A DNA stretch of 64,000 nt, from the NCBI RefSeq assembly GCF_037646705.1, contig NZ_JBBHER010000008.1:1-64000 (forward strand), read 5' to 3'. The position numbers and the translations under genes were made by a program. Shown piece by piece: positions 8,324-17,477 of this stretch (positions within the stretch are counted from its first letter, which is position 1; each line of letters begins with the position of its first letter). The DNA is from Pikeienuella litoralis. GTDB lineage: Bacteria > Pseudomonadota > Alphaproteobacteria > Rhodobacterales > Rhodobacteraceae. The notes under the pieces are model-generated. The model was not told the DNA's origin. It did not search any database and was given only the letters and a program-made list of their open reading frames with translations.

Positions 8324-9792
8324 TTCAGCCGATCGCGGATCGAAGCCGGGTAGCTGGATTTCAGGAACCGCCACTGAACTTCCTGGCTCCGCCTGCCCAT
8401 CCGCCGCGTGATGCGCGACCAGGCGTTCGCGCAATCGTCGAGCGCCTTTTTCGCGGTCTTCGACCCGGCGTCGGCGCCGGCGACCGCAACGCGCAGCTCG
8501 TCGAAATACTCGCCCTGGCCTTTCAGATAGAGGTCGGGGATCGCCTCGGTCATCGCCCGTTCATGCGCCGCGAGGAACGGCGCGGAATAGGTCTCGATGA
8601 TCGACGCGTCCTTGTAATGGGCGTTGCGGGTCGGGTCGAAATATCCTGCGGGGTCCCGGGTCGCGATGGTCGACATCGCCGGCGAGCAGGCGAAGAGCGA
8701 GTAGAGATAGGCGATCTCCGGATCCGCGCTCATCGTGTTCACGACGTAGTTCCAGCCCCAGTTGAAATAGGAGGTGCGGAGCAGCTCGCCGTCGACGATC
8801 CCGCCGGGCATGTCGCCAAAGGCGAGTTTGTCCTTGAGCTTGGATTTGCCGGAATGGAGGTATTTCTGCGTGCCGCCCCAGCCGATATCGGCGAATTTGT
8901 CGCCTTCGCCGAAGGCTTCGAAATTCTCGAACAGGCCATTCGTCCGGGCGCCGGGATACTGGTGCGCGGAGGCCGCGATCAATTCCTCCAGCGCGGCGAC
9001 GCCGGCCTCGTTGTTGATCTGCGGCTCGAGATCGTCCGAGAATGGATAGAAGCCCTTGGCGTGGAACCGGCCCCACCATTCCCACGCGGCGAAATATTGC
9101 GTGCGAAACAGCGCGCCGCCATACATGCCCTGGTCCGGGCGATGGAACCACGCCATCATGGCGTCCAGCTCCTCCCAGGTTTCGGGTATTTTCAGCGCGT
9201 AGCCGTTCTTGGCCTCGAACCCGGCGCTCTCCTCTGCGTTTTCCAGCCAGGGCTTGTTGTAGAACATCAGGTAGATGTCGCCATCGGTCTGATAGCCGTA
9301 GAGCGAGCCCTTGTAATAGTCGCCGATGGTGTAGAGCGCGTCCGCCTGAAAATCCTCGGGTTCGTATTTGCGCGCGTAATCGTCGAGATTGACGAGGATG
9401 CCCGACTCGGCCAGATCCGGAAGCCCGAACGTCGCCGGCAGCGCGAGGTCGAAGGAGCCGGATTTCGACACCGCCTCGAGCAGCACCTTCTGGGTGATCT
9501 CGCTCAACGGCACTTCGATATATTCGAACTTGATGCCGGTCGCCTCGGTGAACCGCTCCGCCACCGGCTGAACGTTTCCGAGCGAGCCGGACGGCTGAAG
9601 GATCTTCAGCGTCAGGCTCCGGTCGCCAAGAAGCTCCTTCGCCGCCGCCGCGGCGCGCTCATGGATGGTCGCGAGATCGCCGGTCGCGGCGCGCGCGCCC
9701 GCGAAAAGAGCGGGGGACATCGCGAAGCCCGCCATGCCGGCGGCGCCCTTCAGGAGCGTGCGTCGGCTTGGCCGTCTGAAAAGTTCGGTCAT
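8320..9792 (-). CDS. CUT1 extracellular solute-binding protein (family 1), Tat-type signal
   Basis: 490-residue periplasmic binding protein. The N-terminus RRPSRRTLLKGAAGMAGFAM is a twin-arginine-type signal with likely cleavage near residue 36. The mature part has family-1 features: LTLKILQPSGSLGN, VAERFTEATGIKFEYIEVP, FDLALPATFGLPDLAESGILVNLDDY, and Trp/Tyr-rich pockets (AAWEWWGRFH, YFNWGWNYV). GGGAGG precedes the start. It delivers substrate to the MalF/MalG-like permeases encoded immediately downstream. The ligand cannot be read from sequence; a neutral sugar or polyol is likely for the class. Confidence 0.88.
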   Translation of the reverse strand: MTELFRRPSRRTLLKGAAGMAGFAMSPALFAGARAATGDLATIHERAAAAAKELLGDRSLTLKILQPSGSLGNVQPVAERFTEATGIKFEYIEVPLSEITQKVLLEAVSKSGSFDLALPATFGLPDLAESGILVNLDDYARKYEPEDFQADALYTIGDYYKGSLYGYQTDGDIYLMFYNKPWLENAEESAGFEAKNGYALKIPETWEELDAMMAWFHRPDQGMYGGALFRTQYFAAWEWWGRFHAKGFYPFSDDLEPQINNEAGVAALEELIAASAHQYPGARTNGLFENFEAFGEGDKFADIGWGGTQKYLHSGKSKLKDKLAFGDMPGGIVDGELLRTSYFNWGWNYVVNTMSADPEIAYLYSLFACSPAMSTIATRDPAGYFDPTRNAHYKDASIIETYSAPFLAAHERAMTEAIPDLYLKGQGEYFDELRVAVAGADAGSKTAKKALDDCANAWSRITRRMGRRSQEVQWRFLKSSYPASIRDRLK

Positions 9793-9826
9793 GTGTTCAT
9801 CCTCCCGTTATCGGCCGTTTGCGGCC

Positions 9827-10789
9827 CTATTTGATCACCGCGCTCTTGGCGCGATCCTGTCCGATCAGCACGGCGCCGATGACGACGGCGCCCTTGATCA
9901 TCATCTGGGTGTATTGATTGACGCCCATCAGATTGAGGCCGTTGTCGAGCAGCGCGATGATGGCGACGCCGATCAGGGTCCGGTGCACGCCGCCGATCCC
10001 CCCTGAAAGCGACGTCCCGCCGACCACGATCGCGGCGAGGGTGTTGAGAAGCAGATCCTGGCCGAGTGTCGGCCCGGCCGCGCCAAGCCGCGCCACGGCC
10101 AGCGATCCGGCGAGCCCCGCGGTCATGCCCGAAAGCGCGAAAGCGTAGATCTTGTAGCGCAGGACCGGAATTCCCGCGGTGCGCGCGACGGCTTCGCCGC
10201 CGCCGATGAAATACATGTAGCGCCCGAAGCGGGTGCGCCGCCCGGCGAGGCTCATGATCGCCCAGGCGCCAAGCGCGAAAAGCGCGATGTTTGGCGCGCT
10301 GGGGATCAGCTGGCCGATGGCGAGCTCCTCGAACGCCACCGACGAAAAGCGGAGCGCGCGCCCCTCGAGAATCTCCCACGCCGCGCCGGTGAAGATCGAG
10401 AGGGTGCCGAGCGTCACGACGAAGGAGGGAATGCGCCCGAGCGCGTAGATAAGCCCGTTGATCGCGCCGAGCGCCGCCCCCGCGCCCATCCCGATCAGAA
10501 GCGCGGCGACGCCCGCGTCCATCAGGTTGAGCGCCTTCACCGTGATCGCCCCGACCAGCAGCACGATCGCGCCGACCGAAAGATCGATGCAGCCCATCAG
10601 CACGACGAATGACGCGCCGAGGCAGGCGAGAAGCAGGGTGCTGGCCTGCCCGAGGATGCCGGTCATGTTGCGAAGCGAGAGAAAGGCGTCGGAGGCCAGC
10701 GAGAAGAAGACGATCAGCGCGACGACGACGCCGAGCGGCAACCAGAGGCCGGAGCGCAGGTCGATGCGCGCTGCGCCGGGCGCGCTCAC
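9827..10789 (-). CDS. Sugar ABC transporter permease, RbsC/XylH type
   Basis: 320-residue inner-membrane permease of the BPD_transp_2 family (ribose, xylose, galactose type). It is almost entirely hydrophobic, with about eight to ten helices. The typical segments are LLACLGASFVVLMGCIDLSV near residue 52, SFVVTLGTLSIFTGAAW, and the C-terminal IVVGGTSLSGGIGG followed by LIGVAIIALLDNGLNLMGV. The start overlaps the ATPase stop by 4 nt. With the ATPase (10786-12345) and binding protein (12358-13689) it forms a complete Rbs-type importer. Confidence 0.93.
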   Translation of the reverse strand: MSAPGAARIDLRSGLWLPLGVVVALIVFFSLASDAFLSLRNMTGILGQASTLLLACLGASFVVLMGCIDLSVGAIVLLVGAITVKALNLMDAGVAALLIGMGAGAALGAINGLIYALGRIPSFVVTLGTLSIFTGAAWEILEGRALRFSSVAFEELAIGQLIPSAPNIALFALGAWAIMSLAGRRTRFGRYMYFIGGGEAVARTAGIPVLRYKIYAFALSGMTAGLAGSLAVARLGAAGPTLGQDLLLNTLAAIVVGGTSLSGGIGGVHRTLIGVAIIALLDNGLNLMGVNQYTQMMIKGAVVIGAVLIGQDRAKSAVIK

Positions 10790-12345
10790 GCCGCCGCCTC
10801 CAACTCGGGCGCCGCGGTCAACATGGCTTCGACCAGAGCCTGTTCGCTCGGTTTTTCATGCGCCGGCGCCGGTATGACCCGGGTGATGCGCCCCTTCCGC
10901 ATGATCGCGATCCGGTCCGAGAGGCCGATCAGCTCCATGAGCTCGTCGGTGATCAGGAGGATCGCCACGCCCGTGTCGGTCAGGTCGCGGATCAGGCGGT
11001 AGATCTCCTCCTTCGCGCCGGCGTCCACGCCTCTTGTCGGGTTGTCGAGGATCAGAACGCCGAGATCCCGCGCGAGCCAGCGGCCGAGGACGACCTTCTG
11101 CTGATTGCCGCCCGAGAGGCGGTCGCAGGGCGCCTCCGGCCCGTCCGCCTTCACCCCGACGCGTTCGATCATCTCCATGCTCACCCGCCGCTCGCGCCGC
11201 GGACGCCAGAGGCCGAGCGCGGTTGAAAAAAGGTCTCCGCTGGGGAGCGAAATGTTCCATGAAATCGGTTGAGAGGCGATCATGCCCTCCGCGAGCCGCT
11301 CGGCGGGAACATAGCCGAGCCCGGCGCCGATCAGGGCGCGCGCGCCGGGGCGGCGCCAGGCGCCGGCTCCCATGGAGACCTCTCCGGAGTCGGACGCCGC
11401 CACGCCCGCGAGGCCCTTGCCGAGATCGCTCTTTCCGCTCTCGAGCAGTCCGCCCACGCCCAGGATTTCGCCGGCGCGTATTTCGAGGGAGACGCCGTGA
11501 TAGGCGCCGGAGCGCGTCATCGCGCGCGCAGCGAAGGCCGGCGCCGCGCCGGCGCCGCCCCGCTGGCGGTCCTCATGGTAATAGTCGCGGTCGCGTTCGC
11601 GCCCGACCATCAGGCGATGCAGGTCCCGCTCATCCACGTCGCGCGGTTCGACGGTCCCGACCGCGCGCCCATCTTTCAGCACCATGATCTCATCCGAGAG
11701 CGAGAGCACCTCGCCGAGCCGGTGCGAGACGAAAAGCAGCGCGCCGGTCACGCGGGTCTGTTCGACGAGGCGGAGGAATATCCGCTCATCGCCCCGCTCC
11801 AGCGACGCCGTCGGCTCGTCCAGAAGCACGATCGGCCGCTCCACGCCGAAAAGACGGCGCGGGGCGAGGCAGGCGCGGATGATCTCCACCACCTGACGCT
11901 GGGAGAAAGAGAGATCGGAGGTCGTCTTGCGGACGTCGAGCCGCGCGCCGGCCTCGTCGATCATCTCTTCGGCGAGCGCGATCATCGCCTTGCGGTCGAT
12001 GAATTGACCGAAGCGCGTGAAACGCCCCTCCGATCCCATCAGCAGATTCTCGTAAACCGGCACGTTGCCGATCAGCGCCTGTTCCTGAAACACGCGCGCA
12101 AGTCCGAGCCGCTGAGCTGCGGCGTAATCCGCCGGCTGCGTTGTCTGTCCGGCGAGGACGACCGACCCCGCATCCTGCCGCGCGATGCACGACAGGATGT
12201 TGAGCAGCGTCGATTTTCCGGCGCCGTTCTCGCCGACCAGGCCGAGCACCCTGCCCGGCTTCAGATCGAGATCGACGCCGTCCACGGCAAGGCTTTCACC
12301 GAACCGTTTGACAAGTCCTCTCGCCTGAAGCGCGGGGCTGTTCAT
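10786..12345 (-). CDS. Sugar ABC transporter ATPase, two-domain RbsA type
   Basis: 519 residues with two fused nucleotide-binding domains, as in RbsA/MglA/XylG. Domain 1 has Walker A GENGAGKST (38-46), a degenerate signature LSFSQRQVVEI and Walker B PIVLLDEPT. Domain 2 has the family's non-canonical P-loop (GVGGLLESGKSDLGKGLAG), the signature LSGGNQQKV and LGVLILDNPTRGVD. Such asymmetry is normal for this class, where one site carries most of the ATPase activity. It starts 12 nt after the binding-protein gene and overlaps the permease. Confidence 0.94.
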   Translation of the reverse strand: MNSPALQARGLVKRFGESLAVDGVDLDLKPGRVLGLVGENGAGKSTLLNILSCIARQDAGSVVLAGQTTQPADYAAAQRLGLARVFQEQALIGNVPVYENLLMGSEGRFTRFGQFIDRKAMIALAEEMIDEAGARLDVRKTTSDLSFSQRQVVEIIRACLAPRRLFGVERPIVLLDEPTASLERGDERIFLRLVEQTRVTGALLFVSHRLGEVLSLSDEIMVLKDGRAVGTVEPRDVDERDLHRLMVGRERDRDYYHEDRQRGGAGAAPAFAARAMTRSGAYHGVSLEIRAGEILGVGGLLESGKSDLGKGLAGVAASDSGEVSMGAGAWRRPGARALIGAGLGYVPAERLAEGMIASQPISWNISLPSGDLFSTALGLWRPRRERRVSMEMIERVGVKADGPEAPCDRLSGGNQQKVVLGRWLARDLGVLILDNPTRGVDAGAKEEIYRLIRDLTDTGVAILLITDELMELIGLSDRIAIMRKGRITRVIPAPAHEKPSEQALVEAMLTAAPELEAAA

Positions 12346-12357
12346 GGCTCTGCCGCG

Positions 12358-13689
12358 TCACGCGTTCGGGGAGGGGCCGAACATCGGCGTCTTGTAGTGC
12401 TCCGCGTATTCCGCGGCCACCGCCTCCGCCTCTCCGTCTTCGCGCGCCTTCCTGTAGGCTTCGGGTTCCGACCAGCCCTCAGGCTTGTCGATGCCGCTCC
12501 ACTCCAGATCGAGATCCATCGGAAACAGCTCGGCCTGGGGATCCCAGTCGTCGGGGTGCTCGACCTTCGACATCTTCTTGTAGTCGAACGGCTCGACATC
12601 GCCGTTCTCGACATAGCGGGAGAGGTAGATGTCGACATTCTCCGCGGTCATCGCGGTCGAGCGCCAGTTCATCATCCGCTCGGAGGCGCGCGGCTCCCAG
12701 CCGTTCATCACATCGTAGAGACGGGTGGTCAGAAGCGCTCCCATGTATTGGGGAACGTTGGCGCTTGTGGCGAGAAGAAGACCGCGCTTGATCATCTCCG
12801 CCCCGCCCGAGGTGCCGTCGGCCCCGCAGATGAAGACGTCTTCGCCCGGCCGATACCCGGCCGCGCGGAGCGCGGCGATGCAGCCGTCGGCCACGTCGTC
12901 GTTCTGGGCGATGACCCCCTTGAGGTCGGGGTGGCGCGAGATGAGATCCTCCATCGCTTTCTGGCTGTCCTCCCGGTTCCATTTTCCGGGCAGCTCTCCT
13001 GCGAGGGAGATTTCTGGAAACTCCGCGATCGCGGCGTCGCGGCCGCGTGAACGGATCAGGTCGACGGTGTTGCCCTCGACGCCGGTGACGCCGACCACTT
13101 CGCCGCCGCCGAACGCCGCCATCACCGCCTTGCAGACTTCGCGGGTGACGTCGCGATGCGCCGAATATTCTTCCGGGACGGCGTAGAGGGTCCAATAGTC
13201 GCCGGCTTCATAGGGGGTGAACCAGGGCAGCGTGCCCCAGGTGTTGGCGAGCCAGACCTTGTTCTCGTTCGCGAGCTGCGCGATTCTCTTGATCGAGCCG
13301 CCGCCCGGCGCGTGCAGCATGACCGCGTTCGCGCCGGCGGTGGTCTGCTGCTCGAACTGGTCGAGTTGGCGGCCGCTGTCGAGCTGGCCGTCCACGGCGG
13401 AATGCTCGAGCCCCAGCGCCTTCGCCGCGCCTTGCGCGCCGGCGTCCGCGTTCACGACATATTCCAGGCGGAGCGTCATCATCAGATGCGCGATCTTGCC
13501 GCTCTGATCGGCGATGGCCATGCCGGGAAGGCCGAGGGCGGAGGCGGTGACCATCGCGCCGGCGGCCGCGGTCGAGAACGCCAGAAAATCGCGACGCGAC
13601 ACGCCGCTCAGGCCCGCCGCGTCCATGTGCCGGTCAATCACGCGCTTGTCGGTGAAATCGGGCGGAATCGGTCCGAAACGCATGGTCAT
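12358..13689 (-). CDS. Periplasmic sugar-binding protein, RbsB-like (Peripla_BP_4)
   Basis: 443 residues. A twin-arginine-type signal (SRRDFLAFSTAAAGAM, residues 30-45) is preceded by an unusually long 29-residue n-region. The mature protein has the type I periplasmic fold. It begins KIAHLMMTLRLEYVVN, contains DQFEQQTTAGANAVMLH, and carries the inter-lobe segment GVIAQNDDVADGCIAALRAAG, typical of RbsB-like proteins. At about 400 mature residues it is longer than RbsB (about 270), with an extended Trp-rich C-terminus. GGGAG precedes the start. It feeds the RbsA/RbsC-like genes downstream. Confidence 0.88.
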   Translation of the reverse strand: MTMRFGPIPPDFTDKRVIDRHMDAAGLSGVSRRDFLAFSTAAAGAMVTASALGLPGMAIADQSGKIAHLMMTLRLEYVVNADAGAQGAAKALGLEHSAVDGQLDSGRQLDQFEQQTTAGANAVMLHAPGGGSIKRIAQLANENKVWLANTWGTLPWFTPYEAGDYWTLYAVPEEYSAHRDVTREVCKAVMAAFGGGEVVGVTGVEGNTVDLIRSRGRDAAIAEFPEISLAGELPGKWNREDSQKAMEDLISRHPDLKGVIAQNDDVADGCIAALRAAGYRPGEDVFICGADGTSGGAEMIKRGLLLATSANVPQYMGALLTTRLYDVMNGWEPRASERMMNWRSTAMTAENVDIYLSRYVENGDVEPFDYKKMSKVEHPDDWDPQAELFPMDLDLEWSGIDKPEGWSEPEAYRKAREDGEAEAVAAEYAEHYKTPMFGPSPNA

Positions 13690-13727
13690 GTCTTTCTCCC
13701 TTTCATCGCTGGCCCGTTATTCCGCGC

Positions 13728-14831
13728 TCAGCTCCATTTTCGTTCGAGTCTCGCCTCGAATTCGCCCGCGGCCCATTCGCGGCCCTTGTTCGTGGCCGTG
13801 AACTTGACCAGCCCGTCCTCCGTCACCCGTTCGGCGCGACCCTTTTCAATCTGCAGGATCAGATGGGTCTGCAGGCAGCACTCGGCGTAGCAACGGCGCA
13901 TGCCGACACCGGTCGAGACGGCGTAGTCGATTTCGGATTTCACCGGCATGACTTCAGGCACCAACTCCAGAATCGTCATCGGCTTGCCCGCGCGCGCAAG
14001 AACCTGGATGACGCGGAACTCCATGTCGTCTTGCTGACGGATCATATGCTCCAGGCGGCGCATCGAACTCGCTTCCGAGTAGGCGGAGAGACCGTGTCCC
14101 TCCAGCAGAAGCTGCGGCTTGATCCTGATGCAGCTTTCGATCGATGCGCGGTGCGCCTTCGCGTCGCCAATCGGCGCGGGGCCGAGCGGCGTCGGGAAAT
14201 GCATGATGTCGGCGGAGTAGAGGGAGCCGGTGTGCGGGTTGTAGACCCCGACCTGCCCCGGGCAGTGCCCCGGCAGGTGCAGGATCTCCAGCTTCAGCCC
14301 GCCGACATCGAGAATATCGCCGCCTTCGACCGTCACGTCGACTTCGACCGGCCGGTTCCAGTGACGACGGACGATTTCGGGGTCGGAGAGGCCAAGGCTT
14401 TCGTTGGGCGCGAGATTGAAGTCGCGGAGCACCTCTTCGGGGCTGACGCCGAACCTCTCCACATTCTCGGCCTTGGTGACGAGCATCGGATCTTCGATGA
14501 TCGGCTTGTCGAGCGGATGCGCGACGATTTCAGCGCCGTAGCGCTCCTTCAGGATCGAAGCGTTGCCGGTATGGTCATAGTGAAAATGCGTGATCAGGAT
14601 GTAGCGGAGGTCGTTGGTCTCCTGATCCAGCTTGTCGATCAGGAACTTGCCCATGCCGTTGTCATATTCGGGCGTGGTCCAGTTGCCGGTGTCGATGAGG
14701 ATGTTCTCGCCCTGGCCGCGGATCAAATAGACGCCGGACTGCACATATCCATCCAGCTCGTCCCCGGCCAAAGGGCCGTGAATCCCCGGCACGCCCCATC
14801 CATCGGGAGTCTCCGCCCAGTAGAAGATCAT
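13728..14831 (-). CDS. Metallo-beta-lactamase-fold hydrolase
   Basis: 367 residues. The metal-binding motif THFHYDHTG (around residues 81-89) matches the HxHxDH signature of class-II dinuclear hydrolases. Further ligands are the His in LHLPGHCPGQVG, the Asp in YSADIMHF and the His in EGHGLSAY. The C-terminal 100 residues resemble a winged helix, as in LACTB2-like or lactonase relatives. The start overlaps the HisD-like stop by 4 nt, so it is translationally coupled. In an uptake and dehydrogenase operon, a lactone or ester hydrolase acting on the oxidised product is plausible; this is inference. Confidence 0.85.
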   Translation of the reverse strand: MIFYWAETPDGWGVPGIHGPLAGDELDGYVQSGVYLIRGQGENILIDTGNWTTPEYDNGMGKFLIDKLDQETNDLRYILITHFHYDHTGNASILKERYGAEIVAHPLDKPIIEDPMLVTKAENVERFGVSPEEVLRDFNLAPNESLGLSDPEIVRRHWNRPVEVDVTVEGGDILDVGGLKLEILHLPGHCPGQVGVYNPHTGSLYSADIMHFPTPLGPAPIGDAKAHRASIESCIRIKPQLLLEGHGLSAYSEASSMRRLEHMIRQQDDMEFRVIQVLARAGKPMTILELVPEVMPVKSEIDYAVSTGVGMRRCYAECCLQTHLILQIEKGRAERVTEDGLVKFTATNKGREWAAGEFEARLERKWS

Positions 14832-16129
14832 GTCGTGGTCTCCGTCTCGCGATTTTCTCCCCGGTAGCGCTCACCTCGAACGTCGCATGTGATCGCATGG
14901 GCCAACATGCCCTCCTCGCGGCAGATGCGGCCGAGCGGGCCGGCGAGATCGTGGCTCGCCGCGCGGCTCAACCTCTGCCAGGTCATGGTCTTGATGAACT
15001 TGCCGACCCAGAGCCCGCCCGTGTAACGCGCGGCGCGGCCGGTCGGCAGGGTGTGATTGGTGCCGACGCCCTTGTCGCCATAGGCGACCGTCGCCTCCGC
15101 GCCGACGAAGGCGCTGCCGTAATTGCGGATGCGCTGCAGGTACCAGTCGTCCTCGGCGGTCTGGATCTCGAGATGCTCGGGCGCGTAGTCGTCCACGATC
15201 CGCACGGCCTCATCGCGATCCGCGGCGACGACGATTTCGCCGAGATCCCTCCAGGCGCGCCCGGCCATTTCGCCGGTCGGCAGGGTCTTCAGCTGGCGTT
15301 CGATCTCCGCGAGAACGGCGGCGCCCATTTCGGCCGATGTCGTCACGACCCAGGCCGGGCTGTCCGGCCCATGTTCGGCCTGGCCGAGGATGTCGGTCGC
15401 GACCAGCTCCGCGTCCGCCGTGCCGTCGCAGAGCACGCAGACCTCCGTCGGGCCGGCGGGAAGGTCGATGCCGACCATGCCGAAAAGCTGCCGTTTCGCT
15501 TCGGCGACATAGGGGTTTCCGGGGCCGGTGATGATGTCCACAGGCGCCATCCCGACACGGCCGAAGGCCATCGACGCCATCGCCTGAACGCCGCCGATGC
15601 AATAGATGTCATCCGCGCCCGACGCATGGAGCGCATAGAGCGTCTGCGGATACATGCCGTTTTCGCCGGGCCGGGGCGGGGCGCAGCCGATGATGTGGCC
15701 GACGCCGGCGACGCGGGCGGTCGCGACGCTCATCGCCGCCGCCGATATCAACGGGTATTTCCCGCCGGGAATGTAGCATCCGGCCCGGTTGATGGGGACC
15801 AGCTTCTGCCCAAGGAGGACGCCGGGCGCGATCTCGGCTTCGAACTCGGAGATCGAATCGCGCTGCCGCTTGGCGAAATCTCTGACATTCGCGAGGCAAA
15901 TCGCGAAATCTTCCTTGAACGTCTCGGGAAGGCGGCTCGCCGTCTCGCGGATCCTGTCCTCGGAGACGCGGAAGTCCGGCTCATCCCATTTGTCGAGCTT
16001 GGCGGCGTAGGCGCGCACGGCGTCGTCGCCCTGGTCGCGTATGCTGTCGATCATCTCGCGGACGGTGTCGTGAATCGCCGCAAGGTCCTGAGGCTTGCGC
16101 GGCGGTGCGCGCTTCACGAATTGCGGCAT
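14828..16129 (-). CDS. HisD-family NAD-dependent alcohol dehydrogenase (HpsN-like)
   Basis: 433 residues, first gene of the leftward operon. It has the histidinol dehydrogenase fold with conserved GPGNPYVAEAKRQLFG, PAGPTEVCVL, QAEHGPDSPAW, the catalytic EH pair in YAPEHLEI, and the metal-binding GDKGVGTNHTLPTGRAARYT. The context is not histidine biosynthesis. As I recall it, the pattern SPAW plus NHTLPT..ARYTGGLWVGKF..TMTWQ is nearer to sulfopropanediol dehydrogenase HpsN-type paralogues than to biosynthetic HisD. The exact substrate is not determinable. GGGAG precedes the ATG. The promoter region carries a LacI-type palindrome 32 nt upstream of the start. Confidence 0.85.
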   Translation of the reverse strand: MPQFVKRAPPRKPQDLAAIHDTVREMIDSIRDQGDDAVRAYAAKLDKWDEPDFRVSEDRIRETASRLPETFKEDFAICLANVRDFAKRQRDSISEFEAEIAPGVLLGQKLVPINRAGCYIPGGKYPLISAAAMSVATARVAGVGHIIGCAPPRPGENGMYPQTLYALHASGADDIYCIGGVQAMASMAFGRVGMAPVDIITGPGNPYVAEAKRQLFGMVGIDLPAGPTEVCVLCDGTADAELVATDILGQAEHGPDSPAWVVTTSAEMGAAVLAEIERQLKTLPTGEMAGRAWRDLGEIVVAADRDEAVRIVDDYAPEHLEIQTAEDDWYLQRIRNYGSAFVGAEATVAYGDKGVGTNHTLPTGRAARYTGGLWVGKFIKTMTWQRLSRAASHDLAGPLGRICREEGMLAHAITCDVRGERYRGENRETETTT

Positions 16130-16161
16130 TTGAATCTCCCATGGCGTCGTCCGGTCTTTTC

Positions 16162-16175
16162 TGTAACCGGTTACA
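16162..16175. promoter_or_regulatory. LacI-family operator palindrome
   Basis: TGTAACCGGTTACA is a perfect 14-bp palindrome with the central CG typical of LacI/GalR operators. It lies between the divergent HisD-like gene (start 16129) and the LacI-family gene (start 16293). Binding by the adjacent regulator would control the ten-gene operon and possibly its own gene. Confidence 0.85.
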
Positions 16176-16292
16176 AATCCAACCCACCATGCGATCTGAT
16201 TCGTGTCAATCCTACTTCTCGGCGGCGGTGAAAATCATGGAATAGGTAGACACAAGGCGATATTGCAGCGTAATTGCCGTTCAACGGAACCT

Positions 16293-17357
16293 ATGAGTGG
16301 ACCTGTCATCGTGAACCCGGTTTCAAAGAAAGGGCGCCGGCCGCTCAGGACGATCCGTGAGATCGCGCGCGAAGTGGGGGTCTCGACCGCGACTGTTTCA
16401 CGCGTTCTGAACAATCCCGAGTCCGTCAGCTCCGCGAAGCGTGACGCGGTGCTGCGCGTCATCGAGCAGAACGATTACGTCAACGACGGCATGGCGCGGG
16501 CGCTTTCGGGCGGGCGAACGATGACGATCGGCCTTGTGATCCCGACGATCACGAACTCGATCTACGCCTCGTCCACGCATGCGATCCAGCGCCTCGCGCA
16601 GAAGAACGGATACGCGGTCATCCTTGTGGTCAGCGACTTCGACGCCGTGACGGAGAAGAACCTCATCCGACGGCTTGTCGAGCGCAGGGTGGACGGCATC
16701 ATCCTGACCGGGGGAGAGCACGACCCCGGCGTCTACCGGATGCTGGAGCGAAACGGCGTGCCCTGCGTGCTGACCTGGCGCCTCGCGGACTCGTCGAGTT
16801 ATCCTTGCGTATCCTTCGACAATTACGCCGCTGGCCGGCTGGCGATGGATCATCTTCTGAGCCTTGGCCACAGGCGGATCGGCCTGATCTGCGGCCGGTC
16901 GGATGTCAACGATCGGGCCCGGGAGCGGCGGCGCTCCTACGAGGACGCGATGACGGAAGCCGGTCTGGATATCGATTCCGGCCTGATCTTCGAGCGGGAT
17001 TTCGAATTCGTCGAGGGGCAGACGGCGATGAGCCGGATGCTCATCACGCCCGAGCCGCCGACGGCCGTCTTCGCCGCAAACGATATTCAGGCGGTCGGCG
17101 CGTTGAGCGCCTGCCGGAATGCTGGGCTCCGCGTTCCGGAGGATATTTCGATCGTCGGTTTCGACGACCTGCCGATCACCCAGTTTTCCGCGCCGCAATT
17201 GACGACGCTTCGCGTTCCCGCCGCGGAGATGGGGCACCGCGCCGCCACGCGGCTCCTGCAGATGATCGACGGCGCCGAAGCGAGCGGCTCGGATGTTCTG
17301 CCCGTCCAGTTGATCGTTCGCGAGAGCACTGCGGAGATCAAGCACGTCGAAAACTGA
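16293..17357 (+). CDS. LacI-family transcriptional regulator
   Basis: 354 residues. The helix-turn-helix is TIREIAREVGVSTATVSRVL (residues 20-39), followed by the hinge segment (ALSGGRTMTIGLVIPTITNS) and a periplasmic-binding-like sensor domain. In the sensor domain, AVFAANDIQAVGALSACRNAGL and SIVGFDDLPITQF are classic LacI motifs. I chose ATG 16293 because the open frame extends 30 codons upstream over non-family sequence. It is divergent from the operon and separated by a perfect operator. It is most likely a local repressor released by the transported compound or a derivative. Confidence 0.92.
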   Translation: MSGPVIVNPVSKKGRRPLRTIREIAREVGVSTATVSRVLNNPESVSSAKRDAVLRVIEQNDYVNDGMARALSGGRTMTIGLVIPTITNSIYASSTHAIQRLAQKNGYAVILVVSDFDAVTEKNLIRRLVERRVDGIILTGGEHDPGVYRMLERNGVPCVLTWRLADSSSYPCVSFDNYAAGRLAMDHLLSLGHRRIGLICGRSDVNDRARERRRSYEDAMTEAGLDIDSGLIFERDFEFVEGQTAMSRMLITPEPPTAVFAANDIQAVGALSACRNAGLRVPEDISIVGFDDLPITQFSAPQLTTLRVPAAEMGHRAATRLLQMIDGAEASGSDVLPVQLIVRESTAEIKHVEN

Positions 17358-17477
17358 TCGCCCGATCTCAATTCCGGCAGGTTGTGGAGAGGAGATCGTC
17401 GGCAATGCCCGCCTTCAGGCGAATGCGGGGGGCGCCGCGTGGGCGCGTTCGGGTTGCGGCGTCAAAGCCCGAGCCGA

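Noticed and set aside
11269..13050. Plus-strand open frame of about 590 codons
   Set aside because: It is antisense to the RbsA-like and RbsB-like genes, which have clear motifs. Long antisense frames are common at this GC content.
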